A stretch of DNA of 64,000 nt from Lysobacter sp. FW306-1B-D06B (GCF_038446665.1 NZ_CP151802.1:2790001-2854000), one strand, 5' to 3'; shown: positions 43,761 through 52,254, counted from the stretch's first letter. Numbers and translations are program-made. Notes: a model not told the origin generated them from the sequence alone.

Positions 43761-45358
43761 TGGACTTCCGTCGCATCCTCGCGAACGCAATCGCGCGCCG
43801 CATCGCGTTCGTGCTGGTCGCCGCTGTCCTCGCGTGGTGCGGCATGGGCAAAGCGCAAGCGCAGGCAATGTGCGGCCTGACGCGCTGGCAAGACGCGATC
43901 AATGCAACGTATCCGAGTTCCAACTACACGTTTCCGAGCCGCGCGGCGGCACAAGCGGCATGCAACAGCGTGCCGAGTACGATGGCCGAACCGGCTGTGT
44001 CGGGTTGGCACTACCCGATCGCGAAACAGGCATGCACGCTTAATGCAGCGAGCAAGAATTTCACACTGAAGGCGGCTCGGACGGGCACGAACTACCATCC
44101 GACGTGCAATCAGTCGCACCAGACGTGGAGCCCGTACACCAACTCTGCCACCGGCTGGTACTTCAACGGCGATATTTGCCCGGCCGGGGAGACGTGGAAC
44201 GCGGACACACAGACCTGTTTCAACTCACAGCGATGCCTGGACAAGTCCGCGCTCGGTAATGGCCTCATCAGTGGCACCGCCACGAGTGCATGCATCGACG
44301 GCTGCGCGTTCGCTGCGCCCGATGGCGGCACCACACTCAGCTTCAACGGCAGCAACTTCGTCACCATGTCGAAGGGCTGGCAGCCTACCGGAGCCGCGTG
44401 TGCTGCCGGCACGCCAACGCCGAACACCGAAGACCCGCAGGTGTGCAAAGACCTTGGCAACGGCCAGACCGCATGCGTCAAGCAGGACGGACAGGAGTGC
44501 TACAAAGGCCCCATCGGTGACCCGATGCAGTTTTGCTGGAAGCCCGGCGAAGTGGGCGACAAGAACGACGGCAAGAACCGGCAGAAGCGCAACGCAGGCG
44601 AGACGCCCATTGCGCCGAACCTCAGCCTCCCCAGCGGCGACAACCTGCAACAGAAGGGTCCGCCCATCGTCACCCAGGTGACGAACAACAACACCACCAC
44701 GACCACCACCACCACCAACTTCCAGACGCAGCACGGCACCGACGCGAACGGCGGGGGAAAGCCCTCCAATGACGGCGAGCCCGACGATGGAAGCGGGGAG
44801 GGGGAGGGCGACGGCGAAGAGGGCACCGCGACCGGCGGCGGCGACTGCAAGAGTCCGCCCATCGTGACCGGCGATCAGATCCTTGGCATGGTCGCCAATC
44901 AGGCATGGCAGACGCGCTGCGCGGTCGAAGCAGGCAATGGCGTCAAGGTGACCGGTGACGTCGGCAACTGCGCCGAGCCGTTCTCGGTGGAAGGCACGCA
45001 CGCGAACGCCCAGCAACTTCGCGCCATGCGCGCGCAGATCTGCAAGGGCGACGCGAATGGCGACGGTCAGCCCGACTGGACGAAACCGGACGGCACCGAA
45101 GCCGGCGACGGCGGTGGCGATGACGACGAGCCGGGTTTCCTGTCGAGAGTGGTCAACACCGACATGCTCGATACGGGCGGCTTTCTGGGCGGCGGCGGTC
45201 AGTGCCCGCAGTTGGGCGAACTGGAATTCGGCCCGTTCGGTTCGTTCTCGCTGGACAGCCAGCCGTACTTTTGCGACCTCATCGCGCTGATGCGCGGCGT
45301 GGTCATCCTCGTCGGCGTGTTCCTCGCGCTGCGCATCCTGACCGGAGACGTGCTGTGA
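43760..45358 (+). CDS. pIII-like adsorption protein (prophage 1)
   Basis: The 532-aa protein has a signal peptide (RIAFVLVAAVLAW..AQAQA), an N-terminal domain of about 130 residues (MCGLTRWQDAINA, TGTNYHPTCNQSHQTWSP, ATGWYFNGDIC), Cys-rich repeats, an Asn/Thr linker (VTNNNTTTTTTTTNF), Gly/Glu/Asp-rich spacers and one C-terminal membrane anchor (GVVILVGVFLALRIL). It binds the host pilus or receptor at the virion tip. The N-terminal domain is close to that of prophage 2, the middle is not. Confidence 0.82.
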   Translation: MDFRRILANAIARRIAFVLVAAVLAWCGMGKAQAQAMCGLTRWQDAINATYPSSNYTFPSRAAAQAACNSVPSTMAEPAVSGWHYPIAKQACTLNAASKNFTLKAARTGTNYHPTCNQSHQTWSPYTNSATGWYFNGDICPAGETWNADTQTCFNSQRCLDKSALGNGLISGTATSACIDGCAFAAPDGGTTLSFNGSNFVTMSKGWQPTGAACAAGTPTPNTEDPQVCKDLGNGQTACVKQDGQECYKGPIGDPMQFCWKPGEVGDKNDGKNRQKRNAGETPIAPNLSLPSGDNLQQKGPPIVTQVTNNNTTTTTTTTNFQTQHGTDANGGGKPSNDGEPDDGSGEGEGDGEEGTATGGGDCKSPPIVTGDQILGMVANQAWQTRCAVEAGNGVKVTGDVGNCAEPFSVEGTHANAQQLRAMRAQICKGDANGDGQPDWTKPDGTEAGDGGGDDDEPGFLSRVVNTDMLDTGGFLGGGGQCPQLGELEFGPFGSFSLDSQPYFCDLIALMRGVVILVGVFLALRILTGDVL

Positions 45359-45678
45359 GCGCGATTGGCGAAATCATTGCGGGCGTAGCCGGCAAGATCT
45401 TCAACGTCTTCAAGGTCGGCGCGGGCATCATCGTCGCGCGCATCCTCGGCGCGTTCGGCCTCAGCCTCGTGTCGCTCAATGCGATCCTGCCCAGCCTGAA
45501 GGACTACCTGACGAGCTACGCGAACCTGATACCGCCGAAGGGGCTGGAATTCCTCGGCGCGGTCGGGATGGATGTTTTCATGTCGTGCGTGCTCTCTGCG
45601 CTCACGATCCGACTCGCAACGAAGATCTTCATTCTTCCGACCTCCGTTGCTAACCAGCTGCCGGGGGGCGGGCAATGA
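45355..45678 (+). CDS. pVI-like minor coat protein, DUF2523 (prophage 1)
   Basis: The 107-aa protein from the GTG at 45355 has three hydrophobic segments (VGAGIIVARILGAFGLSLVS, VGMDVFMSCVLSALTI) and lies between pIII and Zot, as DUF2523 proteins do in Xanthomonas and Ralstonia phages. Overlaps both neighbours by 4 bases. Confidence 0.8.
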   Translation: MSAIGEIIAGVAGKIFNVFKVGAGIIVARILGAFGLSLVSLNAILPSLKDYLTSYANLIPPKGLEFLGAVGMDVFMSCVLSALTIRLATKIFILPTSVANQLPGGGQ

Positions 45679-46838
45679 TCTACTGGTACACGGGACAGCC
45701 TGGACACGGCAAGACGCTGCACGCGATCGATCACGCCATCGACTTCCGCAACGAAGGCCGGCTGGTCTACGTGTGCAACGTGCGCGGCTTCGAGCACGAG
45801 AAGGCGCGCATGCTGCCGATGTCGCCGGAGCAATTCCGGAACTGGATGGACTTCCTGCCTGATGGTGCCGTAGCCGTCGTCGACGAAGCCTACGAGCACG
45901 AGATGCTCCCGAAGCGCCCGGCCGGCTCGAAGGTGCCCGCGCACGTGCAGCAGCTGGCGAAGCACCGGCACCGCGGCCTAGATTTCATCTTCGTGTCGCA
46001 GTCGCCGGCCAAGCAGGTGGACGAGTTCGTGCATGACCTGATTGAGCGCCATATCCACGTGCGCCGCCGCTTCGGCCTGCCGTTCGCGCACCTGCGGGTG
46101 TTCGACCGTTTCGAGCGCAACCCGGAGAAGGGCCACCCGCTGCACCTGAAACGCGTCAAGCTGCCCAAGCGCCCGATGGGCCTATACGAGTCCACGGTGA
46201 TGGACACCACGGACCGCAAGATTCCGTGGTATTACCCGGCCGCGTTCGTCCTGCTCGCCGCCGTCGTGGCCGGTGGCGTTTACGCGATGTCCGACGTAAA
46301 GGACAAGCTCAGCGGTGAATCGCACGCCGTGGTAGCAGCACCGAAGGCGAAGGCGAAGGAGGACGGAGCGGGAGCGACGGCCGACGCCGCCGTAGCCGCA
46401 TCCCCACGCGCTCTACGAGACACCGATTACGTCGCGTGGCTCACTCCGAGGATCGGCGGGCAGCCTTGGACTGCGCCCGCGTACGACGCACTCGAAATCC
46501 CGCGCAACAACCCGCCGCGCGTGTTCTGCATGGCCTCCGGCCACGACGGGCACGCGGGCTGTAGTTGCCTGACGGAGCAGGGCACGCGTTACGTCATTGA
46601 GCAGAACCGGTGCCGCCTGATCGCCACCGACGGCCAGTACGAGCCCTTCATCGACACCAACCGGGGCAACCTGCAGCGCATGGACGAGGTCAGTCAACGG
46701 GCCCGCCTGGACACGCCGCACGGGGGTGTAGGGGGCCCGCCCCCTACGGATACGCCTCTCTCCGGTGCAACGATGAGTGCGCCCCAAGTGAGCGGTTATG
46801 GCGACATCGGAGCCGTACGCGCCGAGCCTGCATCCTGA
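45675..46838 (+). CDS. zot: Zonular occludens toxin-like assembly ATPase (pI, prophage 1)
   Basis: The 387-aa protein has Walker A GQPGHGKT at residues 7-14, Walker B-like AVAVVDEAYEHEM, and RHRGLDFIFVSQSP in the nucleotide domain. A single membrane helix lies at about 186-205 (AAFVLLAAVVAGGVYAM), followed by a periplasmic domain with CSCL-type Cys pairs. It drives extrusion of the phage through the inner membrane. The C-terminal tail (QVSGYGDIGAVRAEPAS) resembles that of prophage 2 Zot. Confidence 0.92.
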   Translation: MIYWYTGQPGHGKTLHAIDHAIDFRNEGRLVYVCNVRGFEHEKARMLPMSPEQFRNWMDFLPDGAVAVVDEAYEHEMLPKRPAGSKVPAHVQQLAKHRHRGLDFIFVSQSPAKQVDEFVHDLIERHIHVRRRFGLPFAHLRVFDRFERNPEKGHPLHLKRVKLPKRPMGLYESTVMDTTDRKIPWYYPAAFVLLAAVVAGGVYAMSDVKDKLSGESHAVVAAPKAKAKEDGAGATADAAVAASPRALRDTDYVAWLTPRIGGQPWTAPAYDALEIPRNNPPRVFCMASGHDGHAGCSCLTEQGTRYVIEQNRCRLIATDGQYEPFIDTNRGNLQRMDEVSQRARLDTPHGGVGGPPPTDTPLSGATMSAPQVSGYGDIGAVRAEPAS

Positions 46839-46895
46839 TGACGCTCTTTGCCCTTTGATATTCTTTCGGCCTCGTAGGGACATGAATGAGCCGCT

Positions 46896-47945
46896 ATGAA
46901 GGCACAACTGCTTATCAGATTGTCAAAGCCTGTAGTCGTTCCAACCGGTGCCCAATTCGTGGTGCCTACCATGAGCACTGGGGGCTACACGTTCACCGTC
47001 TTTCCGCCGGTGCGCACTGAGATCGCCCCAACGCTGCCGTTTCCGCATGTTGCGCTTGACGGCAAGCCGGCCTTTTATGCAGATGGGTTGCGATTGGAAG
47101 TGCATCGCGATTCGTTTGATCGACGAGTTGACGTTTGGGATCCGCCCCTAGAGATTCTTAAGGAGGTGGTCACGGAACTCGTCGAGCGACTACGCTTCGC
47201 CACTAAGAGCTTCAGCATTAGCCCGGTAAGGTTTCCCGAGTGCGACTGGCATCTCAGCTATCGGAACGATGATGGCACCGACGTTGAGGAGAGTGCCGGG
47301 CTCGTCAAGGGAAGAGGTGTCGAAATACATGAGTTCGGATATGCCGTAGTCGATGGCGAGGCTTGGAGGGTTGCATTTGCCCTGCCAAATGACTTCCAGC
47401 CGCCCAGCTGGCACACCTTGCTTCTCGATGCGATTGGGGCATTGCCACACATTGGATCAGCTGTAGTTCTCGCAGCTGTCGGCCTTGAAACTTTCATTAC
47501 CGAGACGCTTAACGCGCTGGCAAAGAGACAAGCGGTAAATCCGGAACTGTGGGATTGGATCTCGGAACCGGCTAAGCCAAAGGCGAGTGTTGAGCATCGC
47601 TACACCACGCTGCTGAAGGCCTTTGTGGGCCACTCGCTTTCCGAAGATGCGCAGGCGTGGGCCTCGTTTATGGACTTGAAGAACGCGCGCAATACCTTTG
47701 GTCACAGGGGAGTTGCGTCGGTGAAAGGGAAAGCGATCAGTCAAGCAGAGGCCGCGACACTAGTCACGGGTGCCTTCACCGTGGTGGCCCGGGTGCGTGA
47801 GTGGTTGCCTGAAGAGTTGCGCTGGCCTGAAATCAAACCTCCTCAGCACGGGCTGCTGATGGCAAGAGAGGTAATCAGCGAATCAGATCTAGCCCACATG
47901 GCTACCGAACCGCCCGGGATCCACGCGATAAGGGCGGACGACTGA
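46896..47945 (+). CDS. HEPN-like cargo protein in prophage 1
   Basis: The 349-aa protein is not a phage structural type and has lower GC than its neighbours. The C-terminal helical half carries LKNARNTFGHRG with R265-N-T-F-G-H270, matching the R-x4-6-H ribonuclease motif of HEPN domains, and the N-terminal half is beta-rich. HEPN proteins with an N-terminal beta domain act in abortive defence. Its place between Zot and the phage end is where phages carry morons. A defence role is inference. Confidence 0.6.
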   Translation: MKAQLLIRLSKPVVVPTGAQFVVPTMSTGGYTFTVFPPVRTEIAPTLPFPHVALDGKPAFYADGLRLEVHRDSFDRRVDVWDPPLEILKEVVTELVERLRFATKSFSISPVRFPECDWHLSYRNDDGTDVEESAGLVKGRGVEIHEFGYAVVDGEAWRVAFALPNDFQPPSWHTLLLDAIGALPHIGSAVVLAAVGLETFITETLNALAKRQAVNPELWDWISEPAKPKASVEHRYTTLLKAFVGHSLSEDAQAWASFMDLKNARNTFGHRGVASVKGKAISQAEAATLVTGAFTVVARVREWLPEELRWPEIKPPQHGLLMAREVISESDLAHMATEPPGIHAIRADD

Positions 47946-48162
47946 ATAACCGGCCTTCGCGGTACATGAGCCGATCTAGTGTGCCAGGTGCGATCCAGTC
48001 GCCATGAGGTGATACCAAACGGGCGCCGGCCAACCGCCATCCAGCCCATGGCCCATAGAGCGGCGTCGAGTTGTAGGCAATCCGTTGATGCATCTGCGCC
48101 GCGCAGAGGTTTGGGCATTCTTTGCCCGCCGCCCAGCAAGGCGGCCGAAGATCCGTAGTCAT
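47902..48162 (-). CDS. Small DUF3653-like protein, type 2 (CPNxCA type), prophage 1 end
   Basis: The 86-aa protein has PPCWAAGKECPNLCA near the start and WAGWRLAGARLVSPHGDW in the middle. Type-2 copies share CWxxGxxCPNxCA followed by GWxxxGRxLVSPxG. It faces the Xer site b, with AGGTGGA before the ATG at 48162. Its end overlaps the HEPN-like gene by 44 bases on the other strand. Confidence 0.75.
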   Translation of the reverse strand: MTTDLRPPCWAAGKECPNLCAAQMHQRIAYNSTPLYGPWAGWRLAGARLVSPHGDWIAPGTLDRLMYREGRLFSRPPLSRGSRAVR

Positions 48163-48235
48163 GGGGTCCACCTGAAACAGCACAGGGACCGTATCGGCCC
48201 CTGTGTGCGTTGCTGGATCAGATTAGGCCGCGAGT

Positions 48236-48306
48236 GCGGGTCGGAAAGGGCCTACAGGGCGTGCCCAACGGCGGAGCAGCCCCATAAGCCACTTCGCATA
48301 ATGCAT
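48236..48306 (-). repeat. 71-bp inverted copy of the element-end sequence at 52321-52391
   Basis: From the dif core outward, the minus strand here matches 52321-52391 of the plus strand almost exactly (blocks GGCTTATGGGGCTGCTCCGC, CGTTGGGCACGCCC, TGTAGGCCCTTTCCGAC). It shows that prophage 1 and unit 4 share the same left-end sequence in opposite orientation. Confidence 0.85.
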
Positions 48307-48318
48307 ATTATGTCACTT
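48291..48318 (+). other. dif-like Xer site b (best match, inverted relative to the others)
   Basis: Left arm ACTTCGCATAA, centre TGCATA, right arm TTATGTCACTT. Both arms are good and the site closely resembles E. coli dif (arms GGTGCGCATAA and TTATGTTAAAT). It is on the plus strand, while sites a and c-f are read on the minus strand. Confidence 0.9.
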
Positions 48319-48413
48319 CGCCACCGGGGCTGGCTGGGGCGAGCTTTTCGTGTTGCGGCACGCCCCTTGCCTCTCGACCCAGAGGAACGGCTTCAGGCAC
48401 AGGGGGTGCACGC

Positions 48414-48671
48414 ATGAACTTCGACTTTGAGGACGAATGGTACGGATGGCGGCTGCGAGGCCGCCATCTCGTTTCTGAGGACGGCCAACGCATGACGGTC
48501 GAACGCCTGCGCGGTTTGATGTGGCGCGACAAGATGGAGCTGCGCCTTAAGGGGTACGCAAGCCGGCGCGCTGCCGAGGAAGCCCGGCAATCAGCCTCAC
48601 GTCGGCAGCTGGTCAAAGTTGTCGTAGTCCAGCTTGCGGACGTGCGTCATCGAGGCGTCGCAGCATCTTGA
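48414..48671 (+). CDS. Small DUF3653-like protein, type 1
   Basis: The 85-aa protein has DEWYGWRLRGRHLVSEDGQR and MTVERLRGLMWRDKMELRLK. It is about 80% identical in DNA to the gene at 40148 and lies on the XerD-arm side of site b, as that gene lies on the XerD-arm side of site a. The two genes therefore flank prophage 1 as inverted repeats. AGGGGG precedes the ATG. Confidence 0.75.
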   Translation: MNFDFEDEWYGWRLRGRHLVSEDGQRMTVERLRGLMWRDKMELRLKGYASRRAAEEARQSASRRQLVKVVVVQLADVRHRGVAAS

Positions 48672-48679
48672 TCGCCGAA

Positions 48680-48705
48680 TGTCCGCTATCGGCCAGAAGC
48701 GGACG
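48680..48705. repeat. Repeat A1
   Basis: A-type quasi-palindrome, core CCGCTATCGGCCAGAAGCGG. It lies between the DUF3653-like gene and the sulfatase. Read on the minus strand as codons, A copies encode MSAIGQKR. Confidence 0.8.
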
Positions 48706-48912
48706 TCGCCGCTCCGGCGATCAACCGCCAGCCGGGCTTCCGCAGCGTCCACACATGACCATTCATCGGCCGGAAGCCGGCACCTGTTCAACTTCACCAC
48801 GCTTTAAATGCCCCGCCTTCATTCTTCGGTGGCTAAGGCCGACCCATCCGGATGTGTCGTGACCGAAACACAGGGCGACCTGGCACCTGTCTTCGACAAT
48901 AAGGGAAGGATC

Positions 48913-50454
48913 ATGGCAACCAAGAAGCCGAACATTGTGATCATCTGGGGCGACGACATCGGCCAGACCAATATCAGTGCCTACTCCGATGGCCTGATGG
49001 GCTACAGCACGCCCAACATCGACAGGGTCGCCAGCGAAGGTATCCGGTTCACCGACTATTACGCCGAGCAGAGCTGCACGGCCGGGCGCTCCTCGTTCAT
49101 CACCGGGCAGTGCGGCTTCCGCACCGGTAACACCAAGGTCGGCATGCCAGGGGCTGCGCAGGGCCTGCAGCACCGCGACGTAACCATCGCCACGTTGCTC
49201 AAGGCCCAAGGCTACGCCACCGGTCAGTTCGGCAAGAACCACCTGGGCGACCGCAACGAGCACCTGCCGACCGTGCATGGCTTCGACGAGTTCTACGGCG
49301 CGCTCTATCACCTGAACGCCTCCGAGGAACCCGAACTGCCGGACTATCCGCCGGCAAAGGATTTCCCGAAGTTTTTGGAGAACTACGGGCCGCGCAACGT
49401 GCTGGATTGCAAGGCCACGGACAAGGACGACCTGACGGTGGATCCGCGCTTCGGCAAAGTCGGCAAGCAGACGATCAAGGACGCCGGCCCGCTGACAAAG
49501 AAGCGGATGGAAACCTGCGACGACGAGTTCGCGGAGCGTGCCGTGGACTTTCTGAAACGCCAGCACAAGGCCGGCAAGCCGGTCTTCCTGTGGGTGAACT
49601 TCACCCATATGCACCTGCGCACGCACACCAAGCCCGAGAGCATCGGGCAGTCCGGCCGTTGGCAGAGCCCGTACCACGACGCGATGATCGACCACGACAA
49701 GAACGTCGGCACCGTGCTTAAGGCGCTGGACGACTTGGGCATGGCGGACGACACCATCGTCATGTATTCCACCGACAACGGCCCGCACATGAACACCTGG
49801 CCGGACGGTGCGATGACGCCGTTCCGCAACGAGAAGAACTCAAACTGGGAAGGCGCTTTCCGCGTCCCCTGCATGGTCCGGTGGCCTGGCCACATCAAGC
49901 CCGGAACGATCTGCAACGAGATCGTGGCGCACCTGGACTGGTCGCCGACGCTGCTGGCGGCGGCTGGCGTTCCGGACATGAAGGAGCAGTTGCTCAAGGG
50001 CATGAAGGTCGGCGATGAAACCTTCAAGGTGCACCTGGACGGCTACAACTTGCTCCCGCTGCTGACCGGCAAGACCAAGGAGAGCCCGCGCAAGGAGTTC
50101 TTCTACTTCAACGACGACTCCGAGCTGGTTGGTCTGCGCTACGACAACTGGAAGTTTGTCTTCGCGGAACAGCGCGCCAGGGGCACATTGCAGGTCTGGT
50201 GTGAGCCGTTCACGACGCTGCGGTTCCCGAAGCTGTTCAACCTGCGGACCGATCCGTTCGAGCGGGCGGATGTCACCTCGAACACGTACTTCGACTGGTG
50301 GTTCGACCACGCCTTCATCTGCGTTCCTGCCCAGCACATCGTCGGCGAGTTCCTCGAGACCTTCAAGGAGTTCCCGCCTAGCCAGGAGGCCGGCAGCTTC
50401 AGCTTGGACCTGGTGATGAAGAAGCTTGCGGAGGGTGCGGCTGGGAGCAACTGA
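48913..50454 (+). CDS. Type I sulfatase (arylsulfatase family)
   Basis: The 513-aa protein starts KKPNIVIIWGDDIGQTNISA (metal-binding Asp pair), has the formylglycine motif C55TAGR in EQSCTAGRSSFITG, GKNHLGD, NFTHMHLRTHTK and STDNGPHMNTWPDG, all typical of type I sulfatases that cleave sulfate esters. Cys55 needs a formylglycine-generating enzyme, not seen in this window. No signal peptide is evident. The ATG at 48913 follows AGGGAAGGA; the open frame 35 codons upstream includes repeat sequence. It is the only cassette gene in the array on the plus strand and by far the longest. Confidence 0.92.
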   Translation: MATKKPNIVIIWGDDIGQTNISAYSDGLMGYSTPNIDRVASEGIRFTDYYAEQSCTAGRSSFITGQCGFRTGNTKVGMPGAAQGLQHRDVTIATLLKAQGYATGQFGKNHLGDRNEHLPTVHGFDEFYGALYHLNASEEPELPDYPPAKDFPKFLENYGPRNVLDCKATDKDDLTVDPRFGKVGKQTIKDAGPLTKKRMETCDDEFAERAVDFLKRQHKAGKPVFLWVNFTHMHLRTHTKPESIGQSGRWQSPYHDAMIDHDKNVGTVLKALDDLGMADDTIVMYSTDNGPHMNTWPDGAMTPFRNEKNSNWEGAFRVPCMVRWPGHIKPGTICNEIVAHLDWSPTLLAAAGVPDMKEQLLKGMKVGDETFKVHLDGYNLLPLLTGKTKESPRKEFFYFNDDSELVGLRYDNWKFVFAEQRARGTLQVWCEPFTTLRFPKLFNLRTDPFERADVTSNTYFDWWFDHAFICVPAQHIVGEFLETFKEFPPSQEAGSFSLDLVMKKLAEGAAGSN

Positions 50455-50558
50455 CGGCCCGGCTCGACAGTGCGTGGGGACCGGCAGTCCACGGCGGGCT
50501 GCCGGTATCGACGCCAGCCTCCGAGCACCACACAAACTGGCCTCTAAGATGTTCCAGC

Positions 50559-50584
50559 GTCCGCTATGGGTCGAAAGCGGACAT
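50559..50584. repeat. Repeat B1
   Basis: B-type quasi-palindrome (here CCGCTATGGGTCGAAAGCGG) followed by a GC-rich linker to site c. The linker is nearly identical in front of sites d and e. On the minus strand B copies read MSAFDPKR. Confidence 0.8.
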
Positions 50585-50611
50585 TAACATCGGTCCGCCC
50601 TCCCCTGAACC

Positions 50612-50639
50612 GGCCCGGCCGGTATGCATTATGCGAAAT
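50612..50639 (-). other. dif-like Xer site c
   Basis: On the plus strand: poor arm GGCCCGGCCGG, centre TATGCA, good XerC arm TTATGCGAAAT. It marks the junction between unit 2 and unit 3. Confidence 0.8.
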
Positions 50640-50710
50640 AGGATCAGGGCTGCCTTGCGCTGGCTCTCGGCCGCTGTAGGCCCTTTCCGACCCGCTTTGG
50701 CGGTCTGACC

Positions 50711-51025
50711 GTGCACCGGCCGCCTTGCTGGATCGAAGGTCAGCCCTGTCCCAACGAATGCGCTGCTGCTGACTACCAGCGGCGCGTTCTCAATCAACTG
50801 GAACTCACCGGGCCATGGCAAGGATGGCGACTGGCTGGCCGTGACCTGGTGAGCCCGGACGGCCAACGCATCAGCCCTGAACGATTGCGCGGGCTGATCT
50901 TTCGGCAGTCGATGGACGAACGTCGCGAACGCGCCCGGGCGCGACGGCAGCCGAAGAACCAGCTCGTCCGCGTCGTGCTCGTGGATTTGGCGCAGTACAG
51001 GCTCAACGGCAGCGACGCCGCCTAA
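50711..51025 (+). CDS. Small DUF3653-like protein, type 2
   Basis: The 104-aa protein from a GTG start has PPCWIEGQPCPNECA, then GPWQGWRLAGRDLVSPDGQR and ISPERLRGLIFRQSMDERRE, with a basic C-terminal half. It is identical in protein sequence to the gene at 52407. It starts 72 bases from the site c good arm and reads away from it. A small regulator or accessory protein for the element is likely from its constant place. Confidence 0.75.
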   Translation: MHRPPCWIEGQPCPNECAAADYQRRVLNQLELTGPWQGWRLAGRDLVSPDGQRISPERLRGLIFRQSMDERRERARARRQPKNQLVRVVLVDLAQYRLNGSDAA

Positions 51026-51050
51026 CGTCCGCTATCGGCCAGGAGCGGTC
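51026..51050. repeat. Repeat A2
   Basis: A-type copy (CCGCTATCGGCCAGGAGCGG) abutting the stop of the DUF3653-like gene. Confidence 0.75.
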
Positions 51051-51098
51051 CTTGGACCGACTAACCAGGGACCGTGAAGCGGCCTCGGTGACGAGGCG

Positions 51099-51440
51099 TC
51101 AGCCATTCTGTTCCACGGCGCATAGGCCATCCGACCGACTGAACTGCCACGCCTCTGGGCCATACCCGGCTTCGGCAGAAGTTGATATCGACACCACGGC
51201 TCCACTCGCAAAGTGCAACAAAAGATCAGTGCAGCCCGCTTCCGCCCTCGCCCGTTGGCCGATAAGCGATACGACGGCATCACAGAAACCCGGCCGATTT
51301 TGGTAAAGCACCGCATCGCCCTTGGAATAGGTGACTTGGTTGTAGAGCGTGAACCCACAGTCCTGGAACACGAGCTGTAAGTAGTCGTGAACGAACACCA
51401 CTTGGGACAAGGGATCTATAGGCTGAATATCGGGTTTCAT
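51099..51440 (-). CDS. Cassette protein of unknown function
   Basis: The 113-aa protein from the ATG at 51440 reads MKPDIQPIDPLSQVVFVHDY, LQLVFQDCGFTLYNQVTYSK, then LLLHFASGAVVSISTS and GPEAWQFSR. The beta-strand pattern and final Trp-rich strand look like a small immunity-type or cystatin-like fold, but no family is recognised. It is enclosed by repeats A2 (3' side) and B2 (5' side). Upstream codons of the longer frame are repeat sequence. Confidence 0.65.
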   Translation of the reverse strand: MKPDIQPIDPLSQVVFVHDYLQLVFQDCGFTLYNQVTYSKGDAVLYQNRPGFCDAVVSLIGQRARAEAGCTDLLLHFASGAVVSISTSAEAGYGPEAWQFSRSDGLCAVEQNG

Positions 51441-51452
51441 CGCCTTCGCGAA

Positions 51453-51539
51453 CGTCCGCTTTGGGTCGAAGGCGGACATTAGCACCCGCTCCTCGCCTCC
51501 GCTCTGCCTCAATGTCCGCTATCGGCCAGGAGCGGACAT
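51453..51539. repeat. Composite repeat B2 - spacer - A3
   Basis: B-type copy at 51453-51480 and A-type copy at 51513-51539, separated by 32 bases. B is close to the reverse complement of A, so the composite can also fold as one long stem. Confidence 0.75.
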
Positions 51540-52154
51540 TTCGCCTCGGCTATCCCGGGCAAGCGCCGAGGGCTGTGCCTCTGCCAGCGCAGGATCATTC
51601 GCCGCTCGAACGGATTCAACAAGTGTTCCGAAGATCCAGCGGCGCCCTGTTACGACGACGTCGCCTGGACACGGGGGCGCGAGATGCTCGGGCCACGGAA
51701 AGCGCAATGGTTCGCTCGAATCTGTAACGATCATCACCCGCCTCCGGTAAGACTTTCCCCATTGGTCAGCGCTGACGCACCGTGCCTCGACAACGAGTTC
51801 GGTGGATGCCAACCACTTCGTTGGAATCGCTAACCACCGCTCCATGCACCACGTCACGGCACCAAAGAACACCAGAGCCATGGCCATCAGCTTTACGACC
51901 GCCCATATGCGCGGTGCACCGCTCAGCCCGCCGTAGACCAACTGCCATCGGGTGCCTTTCCAAGCAGGTCTCCGATAGATGAAGCAAAAGTAGAAGTAGC
52001 TGATGACCATGAACGAGAACAACATGTATCTCATCACTACTACTGCGACGTTCGATGGTGCGTACGGTGTCAGCATTGAGCAAAGCGAAACCGTAAAGAA
52101 CAACGCAAACGATGTGACCGTAATGGCACCCATCCTTCCCATCGAAATCATCAC
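51519..52154 (-). CDS. Cassette membrane protein of unknown function
   Basis: The 211-aa protein has four hydrophobic segments in the first 115 residues (ITVTSFALFFTVSLCSML, VVVMRYMLFSFMVISYFYFC, IWAVVKLMAMALVFFGAVTW) and a soluble C-terminal half (LVVEARCVSADQWGKSYRRR, VMIVTDSSEPLRFPWPEHL). The last residues (GEMSAPGR) are encoded by repeat A3, so the natural end of the gene may have been lost when it joined the repeat. Start could be 52154, 52151 or 52142. Confidence 0.65.
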   Translation of the reverse strand: MMISMGRMGAITVTSFALFFTVSLCSMLTPYAPSNVAVVVMRYMLFSFMVISYFYFCFIYRRPAWKGTRWQLVYGGLSGAPRIWAVVKLMAMALVFFGAVTWCMERWLAIPTKWLASTELVVEARCVSADQWGKSYRRRVMIVTDSSEPLRFPWPEHLAPPCPGDVVVTGRRWIFGTLVESVRAANDPALAEAQPSALARDSRGEMSAPGR

Positions 52155-52254
52155 CCCTCCTTGGCGTACGACGCAGGCCTAGTTCGCATGGAACGTCCGA
52201 CTTCCCCTAAGCGCCCCAGCCCGTGAGGGGACTACAGCGGACGCATGGCCTCAA

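Larger units (their letters stand above)
40520..48307. mobile_element. Filamentous prophage 1 (inovirus), integrated at dif
   Basis: A 7.8-kb unit between two Xer sites holds a full inovirus gene order: repressor (minus), small membrane protein, Rep, ssDNA-binding protein, small membrane protein, coat, tiny ORF, pIII-like, pVI-like and Zot. It ends with a HEPN-like cargo gene and a small DUF3653-like gene. No integrase or transposase is present, as expected for phages that use host XerC/XerD. Confidence 0.88.
48308..50622. mobile_element. Xer-bounded unit 2 carrying a sulfatase cassette
   Basis: From site b to site c: a type-1 DUF3653-like gene, repeat A1, the sulfatase gene and repeat B1. 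No recombinase is encoded. The right end is the same 70-80 bp that precedes sites d and e. Confidence 0.7.

Noticed and set aside
48808..48912. 35-codon N-terminal extension of the sulfatase
   Set aside because: A good ribosome site precedes the ATG at 48913 and the extension has no signal-peptide character.
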